DNA of 38,487 nt from Dehalococcoidia bacterium (lineage in GTDB: Bacteria > Chloroflexota > Dehalococcoidia > GIF9 > AB-539-J10): positions 1-38,487 of the forward strand of contig JAFGFT010000043.1 of the NCBI GenBank assembly GCA_016930935.1. The letters run 5' to 3'. Both the position numbers and the translations under genes were made by a program. This document shows positions 8,171 through 16,066 of this stretch, piece after piece; positions within the stretch are counted from its first letter, which is position 1, and each line of letters starts with the position of its first letter. Under the pieces are notes generated by a model. It searched no databases and had not been told where the DNA came from. It saw only the letters and a list, made by a program, of their open reading frames with translations.

Positions 8171-9497
8171 ACTTAGACCAGAACTCGTGACGTTACTTAT
8201 GCTTGGTGGTGTGCTCTTCGGTGTCATACGTGGATACCCGTTCGCCCTCGTAGTTGGTGGTATTGGTGTTCTTGTCGGTCTCATGCTCTACGGTCCGAGC
8301 ATGACCCGCGAAATCTACTATGACCGTGTGTTCGCCCAGCTTAGCAATTACATTCTCCTTGCAGTGCCGTGCTTCGTGTTCATGGGTACAATGCTTGAGA
8401 AGTCGGGCGTGGCTGACGGATTGTTTGATGCGCTCTACGTCTGGTTTGGTGGCATCAGGGGAGGCCTCGCAGTTACTACAATCGTCATCGGCACGATAAT
8501 GGCTGCGTGTGTAGGTGTAATTGCGGCGTCGACGACCATGTTGGCACTTATTGCTCTTCCTTCTATGCTGAAGAGGGGCTACAGCAAGTCCCTGGCGGCA
8601 GGTTGTGTCTGCGCTGGGGGCACTCTGGGTATTCTCATTCCCCCAAGCGTAATGCTTGTAGTCTACGGCCCGATGGCAGGATTGTCTGTGGGACGACTCT
8701 TCTTCGCCGCGTTCATTCCCGGACTGTTGCTGGCGGTGTTGTACTGTGCCTACGTGCTTGTGGCGTGCGGGCTGAAGCCCGAACTTGGGCCCGCGATGCC
8801 TTCTGAAGAGAGGACAGTTCCTTTGAAGTCCAAGCTCAGAATGCTATTTGTTTCCCTAGTGCCTCCCGTCGCGCTGATACTGGCTGTTCTGGGCTCTATA
8901 TTTCTTGGTATTGCCTCTCCTACAGAAGCGTCAGCCGTGGGAGCGCTCGCTGCTATCATCCTCGCACTGGTCTATCACAAGCTGACCCGTGAGGTGATGA
9001 TGGAGACCGCTCGCTCAACAATCATGTTGAGCGGAATGATACTGCTAATTGCAGGCTTTTCCGCTGGCTTTGTCGGTATCTTCATGAGGGCGGATTGCAG
9101 CAGTGTGGTTGCGAACCTATTCCTGGCAACTCCTGGTGGCACGTGGCCGGCTTTCGCGGTCATCATGCTCGTCTGTTTCCTTCTCGGGATGTTTATAGAC
9201 TGGGTGGGCATTGTCTTTATCATGGTTCCCATTGTTACGCCCATCGGTGCTACGCTGGGTTTCGATCCACTCTGGTTCGGCATGATGCTGGTGGTGAACC
9301 TCCAGATGTCATTTATGACGCCACCGTTTGCCTATGCCATATTCTTTGTTAAGCAAGCGGCACCGCCTGAACTTGGCATTGAGACATCAGATATCATTCG
9401 CGGTGTGCTGCCCTTTGTGGCACTCATCGCAGTGGCGTTGGTACTGTGCATTGTCTTTCCGCAGCTTATCCTTTTCCTCCCAAGTATCATGCTGTAG
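8163..9497 (+). CDS. dctM: TRAP transporter large permease subunit (DctM family)
   Basis: 444 aa from GTG 8163. I prefer this start because AGGAG (8150-8154) is 8 nt upstream; the in-frame GTG at 8154 overlaps that SD. The protein is almost all membrane helices (about 11-12). It shows DctM-family motifs: VPCFVFMGTMLEKSG, GTIMAACVGVIAAS, GGTLGILIPPSVMLVVYG, IASPTEASAVGA and NLQMSFMTPPFAYAIFFVK. It is the sodium- or proton-driven channel component that imports the ligand released by DctP. It overlaps dctQ by 8 bp, so the two are probably translationally coupled. A hairpin follows 20 bp after the stop. Confidence 0.92.
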   Translation: MIELRPELVTLLMLGGVLFGVIRGYPFALVVGGIGVLVGLMLYGPSMTREIYYDRVFAQLSNYILLAVPCFVFMGTMLEKSGVADGLFDALYVWFGGIRGGLAVTTIVIGTIMAACVGVIAASTTMLALIALPSMLKRGYSKSLAAGCVCAGGTLGILIPPSVMLVVYGPMAGLSVGRLFFAAFIPGLLLAVLYCAYVLVACGLKPELGPAMPSEERTVPLKSKLRMLFVSLVPPVALILAVLGSIFLGIASPTEASAVGALAAIILALVYHKLTREVMMETARSTIMLSGMILLIAGFSAGFVGIFMRADCSSVVANLFLATPGGTWPAFAVIMLVCFLLGMFIDWVGIVFIMVPIVTPIGATLGFDPLWFGMMLVVNLQMSFMTPPFAYAIFFVKQAAPPELGIETSDIIRGVLPFVALIAVALVLCIVFPQLILFLPSIML

Positions 9498-9517
9498 GAG
9501 ACTATTGTCGCACTTCG

Positions 9518-9559
9518 GGGTGGTGGGATGCAGAGGACTTACTCTCTGTCCCGCCACCC
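9518..9559 (+). terminator. Hairpin after the TRAP operon
   Basis: Arms GGGTGGTGGGA (9518-9528) and TCCCGCCACCC (9549-9559) pair with one G-U. An inner stem, CAGAG/CTCTG (9531-9535/9544-9548), continues it. Only TTGGTGATTT follows, so the U-tract is poor, but position and strength suit the operon end. Confidence 0.6.
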
Positions 9560-9654
9560 TTGGTGATTTCAGCCTAGGAAGTCGCGAGGGTCACACACTT
9601 GCTTCGTCCATGGGTGCTACAGTGCCTTCTGGGGTCCGGCGGGGCTGTTGGATT

Positions 9655-9723
9655 GTGCGACGTTGTAGATTTCTGTCATGACCCGCTTCGGAGGACGGGC
9701 TCTTCGCGAAGAGCCCCTACATC
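9655..9723 (+). repeat. Dispersed repeat, copy B, with perfect palindrome
   Basis: This matches copy A (4466-4540) over most of its length. It includes the perfect 20-bp palindrome GGGCTCTTCGCGAAGAGCCC at 9697-9716, followed by CCTAC as in the other palindromic repeats of the window. Apart from this repeat and the hairpin at 9518, the stretch 9498-9890 has no feature I can support. Confidence 0.65.
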
Positions 9724-9890
9724 ACGAGCAGAAACCCCTGACTGACCGTGGCCGCCTGCCTGTCATCTTCTTTCGAATCCAATCTTCAACGAAGGGCGTG
9801 GTACAACCGGATGGTGGACGGGCGTGGGAGCCTGCCATAGCTGAAACAGCTTGACAGGCAACACGGTATCTACAATAGAACCGGCGTTTC

Positions 9891-10967
9891 CTAGAACCTG
9901 CAAGTGCAGGTCTCAACGTACATCAGGACGGTGCCCGTGGTGGTGTTCCCATTCACATCGGTCACGTCAACCGTGATGGTAGCCGGTCCTTTTCCAATAG
10001 GGGCTTCCCACGTTGCTATGTCGCCTTCAGCCGTCAAGGTGCCCCAGTCTGTAGTCCACGTATAGGTGAACGGCTCTTCGCCTTCCACTACCATACACTT
10101 GACGGTGCAGGAGCGGCCCTGGAAGATGTCCCACACGCCATCCTTGAAGTCCAGCATGCCGTGGTTGATGGGCTTGACCACGAATCGCCCGAGCTCAGGC
10201 GCAGTGCCCTGTGTCACGCTGATGGGGACCTCACGTGACTCCTCTCCGCCGTACGAGTCGAGCACACGCACTGTCACCCTGTAGGAACCCTCTTCGGCAG
10301 GGGCAATCCAGATAATGGAATCACCCTCTCCAATTATCTCGCCGGCGGTTGCGTCCCACTCAAAGGTCACGGCGTCGCCATCGGCATCCGTCGCAGAAGA
10401 GGAGACGTAGGTTGAGGCGCCCGGCAAGACCCATTCGTCGAAAGCGGTCAGCGATTGAATCTCAGGAGCGTAGTTGTTCTTGACCCGCAGGGAAGTGGAG
10501 AATTCAGCGGTGCCGCCGTTTCCGTCATCAACAGTGACCGACACTCGGAAGATTCCCTCTGTATCGGGCGCGGCCCACTCGACAGTTGCCCCTTCGCCGG
10601 AGATGTCCCCCTGGCCTGTCGTCCACGCGTAGGTGAGTGTATCTCCATCATCGTCCTCGGCTTCGCAGATGACCTGGCACTGGTCCAGAGGCTGTATCCG
10701 GTCGGTGGCAGGTGTCACGCTGAGAATGACCGGCGCCGTATTGGGAGTAGTGGTTGCCTCAACCTGCTGTCCCGTTGGCGTGGAGGCTGCGGAATGGACA
10801 GACAGCCGGTCGGAGTTCATCGCAACAACTGCTGCCACGACTCCGACGCACACAAGCCCGACGATAATCGCGGTCTTCCGTTGCGATTTGCCAGACTTCT
10901 TGTCCTGAGGTTCCTTCTGTGGTTCCTCTTTCGGTTCCTTTTGTGGTTCCTCAACTGTGCTGGTCAA
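9891..10967 (-). CDS. Membrane-anchored protein with three Ig/PKD-like domains
   Basis: 358 aa from a TTG at 10967, chosen because CGGAGG lies 8 nt upstream; a longer frame to 11177 would run across the divergent promoter and has no SD. A short cytoplasmic tail rich in Pro-Gln-Lys-Glu repeats (PQKEPKEEPQKEPQ, residues 8-21) leads to one membrane helix (about 33-50). Outside are three repeats of about 88 residues (about 77-164, 166-252, 255-354) with the PKD/cadherin-like phrases DDDGDTLTYAWTT, DADGDAVTFEWDA and FTYTWTTDWG. Each has a WAAP/WIAP/WEAP turn and ends in a VTV strand. This is a type II-like surface protein, perhaps a structural or adhesion protein. The Cys pairs may be disulfides. 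The C-terminus ends CTCRF. Confidence 0.8.
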   Translation of the reverse strand: MTSTVEEPQKEPKEEPQKEPQDKKSGKSQRKTAIIVGLVCVGVVAAVVAMNSDRLSVHSAASTPTGQQVEATTTPNTAPVILSVTPATDRIQPLDQCQVICEAEDDDGDTLTYAWTTGQGDISGEGATVEWAAPDTEGIFRVSVTVDDGNGGTAEFSTSLRVKNNYAPEIQSLTAFDEWVLPGASTYVSSSATDADGDAVTFEWDATAGEIIGEGDSIIWIAPAEEGSYRVTVRVLDSYGGEESREVPISVTQGTAPELGRFVVKPINHGMLDFKDGVWDIFQGRSCTVKCMVVEGEEPFTYTWTTDWGTLTAEGDIATWEAPIGKGPATITVDVTDVNGNTTTGTVLMYVETCTCRF

Positions 10968-11232
10968 CGTACAGGCCTCCGAACAGATATTCTGATTGCA
11001 GCATGAGTCTATCAAAATCGGCGACGGTTGGCTTTCGCGGAATCGAGGCACGCACGGTCGAAGCTGCCGACGCCCTTTCAACTTTCTCATATGAATGTGA
11101 AGAAAGTGTGAAGGTCGCCATGCATTCGTGTGAAGAGAAGTGGCCTCTCCCGTCCAACTGCCAGCTTGAGTCTGCAACTGCGGCGCGGTCAGACCGCGAC
11201 TACCTTCGCGCTATCCTTGTGCGTGCATCCTC

Positions 11233-11251
11233 TATAATGCGCGAAAAGGAG
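11233..11251 (+). promoter_or_regulatory. -10 box (TATAAT) and SD deciding the start of the enolase-family gene
   Basis: A perfect TATAAT at 11233-11238 overlaps an in-frame ATG (11237), so that ATG would lie at or before the transcript start. AAGGAG at 11246-11251 lies 9 nt before GTG 11261. I see no good -35 at 16-18 bp upstream, so promoter strength is uncertain. The 293 bp from 10968 to 11260 separates two divergent genes. Confidence 0.5.
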
Positions 11252-11260
11252 AATCAGCAG

Positions 11261-12403
11261 GTGAAGATAACAGAGGTAAAGGCATACGCTCTCCAACAGC
11301 CACTCGAATCCAGTTCCTTCGCCTTCTCTCAGACCTGGGTCAACACCCGGCAGACAACCATTGTGGTCGTAGCCACCGATGAAGGCATCGAAGGTTGCGG
11401 AGAGGCATTCGGACCGGCCAAGACGATTGCGCGGCTGATTGAGACGGCGTTTGCACCGCTCATGGTCGGGCAAGACCCTTTCAACACGGAGCCTATCTGG
11501 GACAGCATCTATCGTCCGCACAGGCATAACTCGCAGAAAGGTATTCTCTGCGAAGCGTTGAGCGCCGTCGACATCGCGCTGTGGGACATCAAGGGCAAGG
11601 CAACCGGCCAGCCGGTTTACAACCTGCTCGGTGGAGCGTTCAGAAACAGGGCGCATGCGTACGCCACAGGACTGTACCGGCCACAGGGCGCCGACCCGAA
11701 GGTCGCTCTCATCGAAGAGGCTCTTGGCTACAAGAAGGACGGCTTCTTCGCAATGAAGTACAAGATGGGCACTGTCTCCATGGAGAAGGACCTGGACATA
11801 CTGGGGGCGATACGCGACGCCATAGGGTGGGACCTCACTCTGCTGGTGGACGCGAACTGCGCCTACGATGCATCGGACGCCATGTGGCTGTCACAACAGA
11901 TGGAGGAAATGAATGTCTACTGGTTCGAGGAGCCTCTGCCTCCCGAGGACCTGGATGGCTATGCTGAGCTGAAGAATAGCACGACCATCAAGATTGTTGC
12001 AGGTGAGTGCGAGGCCACGCGTTTCGGGTTCAGAGAACTCATTGGCCGCCGCTGCGTGGACATCCTTCAGCCAGATGTATGCATCTGTGGAGGTATCACG
12101 GAGTTCCAGAAGATAGTGGCGATGGCGAGCGCAGCCAACACAGCGGTGATTCCGCACGTGTGGGGAACGAACGTCGCGATTGCAGCCGCGTTGCACTGCT
12201 ACGCAGCCATCCCAAACATACCCGGCAAAATCAATCCGCCTGAGCCGTTCTTCGAGTTCGACCGCTCGCCGAATCCGCTACGAGAGGGAGCGACACACGA
12301 GAAGTTCGTTGCGAAGGAGAGCTACATCGAAATCCCCAATACGCCCGGATTGGGCGTCACCGTGAACAAGGAATTTCTGGAAGCCAACTCCCGCCAGGGG
12401 TGA
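11261..12403 (+). CDS. Mandelate racemase/muconate lactonizing-family enzyme (enolase superfamily)
   Basis: 380 aa from GTG 11261, giving the usual N-terminus MKITEVKAYAL. The capping domain spans about 1-125 and the barrel about 140-350. Metal ligands are D197 (LLVDAN), E223 (WFEEP) and E249 (GEC). The barrel carries K166/K168 (the KxK motif) on one face and the D272/H299 dyad (LQPDVCICGG, IPHVWGT) on the other. All sit two residues after mandelate racemase K164/K166, D195, E221, E247, D270 and H297, so the protein belongs to the racemase subgroup with bases on both faces. The reaction abstracts a proton alpha to a carboxylate, either racemising or dehydrating an acid sugar or hydroxy acid. 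The substrate is unknown. A link with the TRAP importer 1.8 kb upstream is possible but unproven. Confidence 0.88.
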   Translation: MKITEVKAYALQQPLESSSFAFSQTWVNTRQTTIVVVATDEGIEGCGEAFGPAKTIARLIETAFAPLMVGQDPFNTEPIWDSIYRPHRHNSQKGILCEALSAVDIALWDIKGKATGQPVYNLLGGAFRNRAHAYATGLYRPQGADPKVALIEEALGYKKDGFFAMKYKMGTVSMEKDLDILGAIRDAIGWDLTLLVDANCAYDASDAMWLSQQMEEMNVYWFEEPLPPEDLDGYAELKNSTTIKIVAGECEATRFGFRELIGRRCVDILQPDVCICGGITEFQKIVAMASAANTAVIPHVWGTNVAIAAALHCYAAIPNIPGKINPPEPFFEFDRSPNPLREGATHEKFVAKESYIEIPNTPGLGVTVNKEFLEANSRQG

Positions 12404-12474
12404 GGTGCAGAACTGAAGTTGAACGAGGTCGGGGCATGTTTGCTCCGCCTTCATATTGTGTGCGACGGCCGCAT

Positions 12475-12738
12475 CTACCCGCGTCTTTCTCGCTTGAAGC
12501 AGTAGTATGCCAGCCCCAGGAGCACGAGGCACTCAATGAAATAGAGGTTGACCACGCTCTCCAGCAGAGCAGTCGACGCGAGTCCACCTCCACCTGGTTG
12601 CCCCCGCTCACCAACGAGGTGGGCGATGAACACGGCCAGGTAGACGCCTCCCGCGATGGTGAAGAACCACTTTGCTCTTCTCCTGAGCATGAGCCAGACG
12701 CCAAGCGCCATCAACAGCAGAAATACCCACGAACTCAT
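12475..12738 (-). CDS. Small membrane protein, 87 aa
   Basis: The ATG at 12738 has a good SD (GGGAGGA). There are three hydrophobic segments (about 3-17, 23-42, 60-80) with basic connecting and end regions (LRRRAK, CFKRERRG), suggesting a three-helix inner-membrane protein. A Gly-rich loop (GQPGGGG) lies between helices 2 and 3. The family is not recognised. It is convergent with the enolase-family gene and 225 bp downstream of the SLAC1-like gene on the same strand, so the two might be co-transcribed. Confidence 0.6.
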   Translation of the reverse strand: MSSWVFLLLMALGVWLMLRRRAKWFFTIAGGVYLAVFIAHLVGERGQPGGGGLASTALLESVVNLYFIECLVLLGLAYYCFKRERRG

Positions 12739-12963
12739 TCAGTCCTCCCGTGCGTCTCCCGGGACACTCCCCGTTGGTAATCAGGGGACGCGATGCCTGT
12801 CTTCGCACTGCCTCTGCGGTATCTTCCGTGTCCCCGGGGCACTACGTGATTGTGCCATGCAGGCGGATGAATGACCACTCAACCGTGTGCGCCTTCTCCG
12901 GGCGCGGTCGAAGTCAATGGTCAGCAGGAACTGTCCGGATGGTGTCCTGCATGACCGGGCGGA

Positions 12964-13965
12964 CTAGCCTTCCGGCTTGCAGATATCGTGCCGGAGCGCT
13001 GCACGAATCGTCAGAGCCAGTAGTATCGATACGACTATGGTGAGCAGTCCAAGGAACGACCATGACAACACGGGCATCCAGGCTGCGTCAGTGTACGCGG
13101 ACATCGCTATTGTGGCTACCGTGAGCGCGGCTATGGGGAATGAATACGCCCACCAGGAGATGAAGAACTGCATGTTTCTGAACATTCTCCACTGAGACAC
13201 GAGCAGCAGAAAGAGGAACAGCCCGAAGAAGTACATGATGCGTGCGAAGCTGTCGATTCCGCCAATCATTCGCGTGTAGCTTATGAAGGCAACCGCCGGT
13301 GGGGCAATCAGTATGAAGAATGTGGGGAGTCGCTTTGTTGGCAATGGATGGTGGAAGATGATGCGGTACAGGAAGATGGTGAACAGCATGATCCAGAACA
13401 GCAAACCGATGCTGAAGAAGAACCACGATATGTCAGCGTGAGCGTGTGCCACACCTGCGATGGGAACCAGAAGGTTGCCCACCACCGGGATGAACCAGCT
13501 TGGCTCGATGTGGTCGATAACGAAATGCTCCTTGATTATCCAGATGCTCAGTGTCTTAAACATGAAGTAGAGCTGTGCAGCAGACCCGATGGCCCACAGC
13601 CAGAATGAGACGGTGCTCTGCAGGTGCATGTAGGCGACCGATAGCAGTATGAGGCTGATGGACATCGTGGGGAAGAAGTGGAGTTTGATTGGACTGTCGA
13701 ACTCCTCGCGGACTTTGTCGCGGTAGCGGATGACCTTGAGAGCGTAGGCGACGGCGAGCACGGCGAACAGGCCCGTGGTTACTGCGGTCAGGAAGATGCC
13801 GGGCGCAAGACTATTCCACAGTGTCTGTCCTGCCTTGAGATAGACGATGGCGGTGCCTGCCATGCCCATGACGATGGCGAATATCGGTACCGGCAGGTTA
13901 GCCAGCCGCGATTCGTGAGTGGTGGTTGGCCGGGTGGTGTTCAACTGTTTGGTAGTCAAAGGCAC
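12964..13965 (-). CDS. SLAC1/TehA-type (TDT family) anion channel or transporter
   Basis: 333 aa from GTG 13965, preceded by the purine-rich SD AGGAGAGGAGA. About ten membrane helices are present. Family features are the first helix NLPVPIFAIVMGMAGTAIVYLKAG, a paired-helix pattern, IEPSWFIPVVGNLLVPIAG in the middle, and SWWAYSFPIAALTVAT in a late helix. Plant SLAC1 and bacterial TehA are trimeric anion channels gated by a central Phe; other TDT members move dicarboxylates or sulfite. The ion here is not known. A tellurite-resistance role should not be assumed. It is divergent from the Fur-family gene, 235 bp away. Confidence 0.82.
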   Translation of the reverse strand: MPLTTKQLNTTRPTTTHESRLANLPVPIFAIVMGMAGTAIVYLKAGQTLWNSLAPGIFLTAVTTGLFAVLAVAYALKVIRYRDKVREEFDSPIKLHFFPTMSISLILLSVAYMHLQSTVSFWLWAIGSAAQLYFMFKTLSIWIIKEHFVIDHIEPSWFIPVVGNLLVPIAGVAHAHADISWFFFSIGLLFWIMLFTIFLYRIIFHHPLPTKRLPTFFILIAPPAVAFISYTRMIGGIDSFARIMYFFGLFLFLLLVSQWRMFRNMQFFISWWAYSFPIAALTVATIAMSAYTDAAWMPVLSWSFLGLLTIVVSILLALTIRAALRHDICKPEG

Positions 13966-14142
13966 TCTCCTCTCCTGCTACGTGACATGGACAGGTATCT
14001 TCCACCAGTCTACTTGTCTCTGGCACGGTTTAGGCCAGGCATGGGGCATTCCTTCGGGAACTCCCGGGATGCCTTGACAGCTCCAATCCTTCCCGGACAC
14101 GGGCACCGGTCATGCCTGATCGGTACGTGGCACAAGCTCATC

Positions 14143-14162
14143 TGTCATAACTTGTCATAACT
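14143..14162 (+). repeat. Tandem 10-bp direct repeat upstream of the Fur-family gene
   Basis: TGTCATAACT occurs twice in a row (14143-14152, 14153-14162), running into the -35 box TTGACA at 14162. A 10-bp period places both copies on the same face of the helix, as expected for an operator or activator site. It lies between the divergent SLAC1-like and Fur-family genes and could act on either. Confidence 0.5.
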
Positions 14163-14216
14163 TGACACGACCGTCCGCAGTTCATATAGTATAGGCGAAA
14201 ATGAGAATCAGTCGCA
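14162..14216 (+). promoter_or_regulatory. Sigma-70 promoter and putative Fur-family operator of the regulator gene
   Basis: TTGACA at 14162-14167, a 17-bp spacer and TATAGT at 14185-14190 form a near-consensus promoter. The start point is expected at about 14197, only a few bases before ATG 14201, so the mRNA is probably leaderless; no SD is present. AAATGAGAATCAGTCGCA at 14199-14216 overlaps the start codon. The identical 18-mer lies upstream of trxB (17085-17102, minus strand) at exactly the same distance from its promoter. TGAGAAT resembles a Fur/PerR half-site, so autoregulation is likely. Confidence 0.7.
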
Positions 14217-14629
14217 AACAGACAACCCCGTCGACCTCGCAGAGAAGGCTTCTGCTTCGACTCCTCCGTGAGGAGAGTGGACATCTCACTGCGCGAGAAC
14301 TGTACAGCCGTGCCACGGAGCATGATGCTGAGGTAAGCCTTGCTACGGTCTATCGGACACTGCGTTTGTTCAAGGAAGAAGGTCTTATCGATGAGATGCG
14401 ATTCGGTGGGTGCACGTGCCGGTATTACGAAGCAACGCGGCCGGGCAATCACTATCACATGTTGTGCAGACAATGTGGGCGTGTGCTGGAATTCGATACT
14501 CCTGCGGTAGGCGAACTCATGGCTGAAGTGGAACGAAGCTGTGGGTTCAAGGTCACCGGCGTTGAGATATGTCTTGAAGGGTACTGTCCCGACTGCGCTC
14601 AGAAGGAAGCCGGGAAGAGCGACCAGTAG
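14201..14629 (+). CDS. Fur-family metal/peroxide-responsive repressor
   Basis: 142 aa. The N-terminal winged helix (about 10-80) carries the family phrase SLATVYRTLRLFKEEGLI (46-63). The dimerisation and metal half follows: NHYHMLC (83-89) plus CRQC (C89, C92) and CPDC (C129, C132). The two CxxC pairs form the structural zinc site of Fur, PerR and Zur proteins. The regulatory metal site should involve the His cluster at 84-86. It binds DNA as a dimer when metallated. Neighbouring trxB and thioredoxin genes and a shared operator-like 18-mer favour a PerR-like oxidative-stress role, but Fur, PerR and Zur cannot be separated by sequence here. Two extra Cys (C71, C73) are unusual. The start lies within the operator and has no SD, consistent with a leaderless message. 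Confidence 0.9.
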   Translation: MRISRKQTTPSTSQRRLLLRLLREESGHLTARELYSRATEHDAEVSLATVYRTLRLFKEEGLIDEMRFGGCTCRYYEATRPGNHYHMLCRQCGRVLEFDTPAVGELMAEVERSCGFKVTGVEICLEGYCPDCAQKEAGKSDQ

Positions 14630-14719
14630 TATTGCGGCACGCCGCCGTGGCCATGCCGGAGGCCGTGGAAATGGAGTTGTGGGGCGAATGCCCCGGCGTG
14701 GTGACGATACGGTAGTCCG

Positions 14720-15118
14720 CTACGGGCGAATTACGATGTGCGTCCTGTCGGTGCCGGCGTTCTTCTGCTCAACTATGGAGTGCATGTTGGCGCGGGCGGC
14801 ATGAACCGCAGTCGCGACGTCGTCCGCAGTGGGAAGCACAACGCACACGAAGGCTTTGAGCAGCCTGGTGATGTTCGGGCCGAATTTCCTGCCCACCAGC
14901 ACATCGATGTTCTTCAGTACGGAAGCCGTGGCCTTCGCCTTCTCCGGGTCGCCATGTCTGGCTGCTTCGTCGCCGGTGAACGATGAGTTCTGCCTTCGTT
15001 CGATGAGCGCCTCGCCGTTCTCCGAGAACTCATACACAAGATATTCCTTCGCCATCCCCACATGGTCATCGTTCAGGTGAACCCCATCGTCAGTGCCGCA
15101 CGCTATGAGTAGATGCAT
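14720..15118 (-). CDS. NifX/NifB-type (dinitrogenase iron-molybdenum cofactor) domain protein
   Basis: 132 aa; ATG 15118 with a strong SD (GGAGGAGAG). The order is a short N-terminal strand (LLIACGTDDG), a strand with FSENGEALIERRQN, then HGDPEKAKATASVLKNIDVL and GRKFGPNITRLLKAFVCVV. This fits the RNase H-like fold of NafY/NifX/NifB C-terminal domains and their archaeal relatives. Stand-alone members occur in bacteria without nitrogenase and are of uncertain function, often near Fe-S or redox genes. No other nif gene is visible, so nitrogen fixation is not implied. It is convergent with the Fur-family gene and on the same strand as the thioredoxin genes, 277 bp downstream of trx; that gap holds no other feature I can see. 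Confidence 0.7.
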   Translation of the reverse strand: MHLLIACGTDDGVHLNDDHVGMAKEYLVYEFSENGEALIERRQNSSFTGDEAARHGDPEKAKATASVLKNIDVLVGRKFGPNITRLLKAFVCVVLPTADDVATAVHAARANMHSIVEQKNAGTDRTHIVIRP

Positions 15119-15395
15119 CGCACTCTCCTCCCCGTTTCGTTGTTCTCACCTTGCGCCGTCTTTCCTGTGCAGGCACGCGACGCAGTGTTCCCGTCAACGT
15201 AGTGCGGGCGGTGGCACCATAGTGGAATCCACGCGATACGGCGCACATCTGTGTGCTGCATTGCCCCGGCCGATGTTGCTCGCGTGTGCCGGTCAGCCCG
15301 CCATGCGGCTCCATCTCTGAATCCACATGACGGGCTGATGCACGGAAACTCACCCGCTCACGCACTGCAGTGCCCGTGTAGCAGATACTGTCGCT

Positions 15396-15965
15396 CTAGA
15401 GCGCGGCAGTTGCCACGCCGCTCGCCGTGCTGCGCTGCAGCCTGTCCAGCAACTTCGCCAGTTCCTCGCTCTGCGTGTATGCAAGCTGAGCTTCTTCCAC
15501 GATGCCGTCGTTGCTCGAGTCGCCTTGTTCGTCCCGGACCTTCTGCAACCACTTGTTGAGGCTGTCGCCATCCTGTTTGTTGTGCTCTATCCACGTGGCC
15601 AGGAGTGTCTTCAGTCGGCCTGCGGCATCGCTGGGGAATGCGGCGAGGACGGCCTCAACCATCTTGCGGATTTCGCTCTCCGGGTAGGCGCCAAGTAGCT
15701 GGTCAACCTTCTCGCCATCCGCGAAGAAGAACTGCATCGGTATGCTCATGACCTGGAACCTCATGGCCAACTGCTGGTTCTCATCCACGTTGACTTTGCA
15801 GAACTTGAACCTGCCGTCATACTCCTCTGCCAGTTTGTCGTATATCGGTGAAACCATCCTGCACGGCCCGCACCATGGCGCCCAGAAATCGACCTCCACG
15901 GGAAGGTCTGAGTTGATAACTTCCTGTTCGAAATTTGCTTCAGTGACTTCTACTACCTTGCTCAC
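15396..15965 (-). CDS. Thioredoxin with an 80-residue C-terminal helical extension
   Basis: 189 aa. Residues 1-108 are a normal thioredoxin: FWAPWCGPCRMVSP with redox Cys32 and Cys35, VNVDEN, and cis-Pro76 in SIPMQFFF followed by DG. Residues about 109-189 are extra and mostly helical and charged (AAGRLKTLLATWIEHNKQDGD, then EEAQLAYTQSEELAKLLDRLQ); I do not recognise this part. The protein reduces disulfides in the cytoplasm with electrons from the thioredoxin reductase encoded 101 bp upstream on the same strand. SIP instead of the usual TPT before the cis-Pro loop may change client choice. A perfect 12-bp palindrome, CGCTCTAGAGCG (15392-15403), overlaps the stop codon. Confidence 0.88.
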   Translation of the reverse strand: MSKVVEVTEANFEQEVINSDLPVEVDFWAPWCGPCRMVSPIYDKLAEEYDGRFKFCKVNVDENQQLAMRFQVMSIPMQFFFADGEKVDQLLGAYPESEIRKMVEAVLAAFPSDAAGRLKTLLATWIEHNKQDGDSLNKWLQKVRDEQGDSSNDGIVEEAQLAYTQSEELAKLLDRLQRSTASGVATAAL

Positions 15966-16066
15966 TCGTTCTCGTTCTCCTTGATTCTTATTCTTCTATC
16001 TGATGCCGTGCATGGGCAGAGTTTGTCCCGTCGTGGCAGCAGGGTGTTGTGGTCTTTGTTTCGCTG

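Noticed and set aside
10968-11177. N-terminal extension of the Ig/PKD-like protein
   Set aside because: No SD at 11177; residues look random; TTG 10967 has CGGAGG at 8 nt.
10919-11260. Long N-terminal extension of the enolase-family protein
   Set aside because: The extra 114 residues match nothing in the family, lie across the divergent control region and contain the TATAAT; GTG 11261 has the right SD and gives the family N-terminus.
12758-12837. Inverted pair CCCGGGACAC / GTGTCCCCGGG
   Set aside because: Short, imperfect and 60 bp apart; not enough to call a terminator or mobile element.
14720-15118. Evidence for nitrogen fixation from the NifX/NifB-like domain
   Set aside because: Stand-alone domains of this type are common in non-fixers and no nif gene is near.
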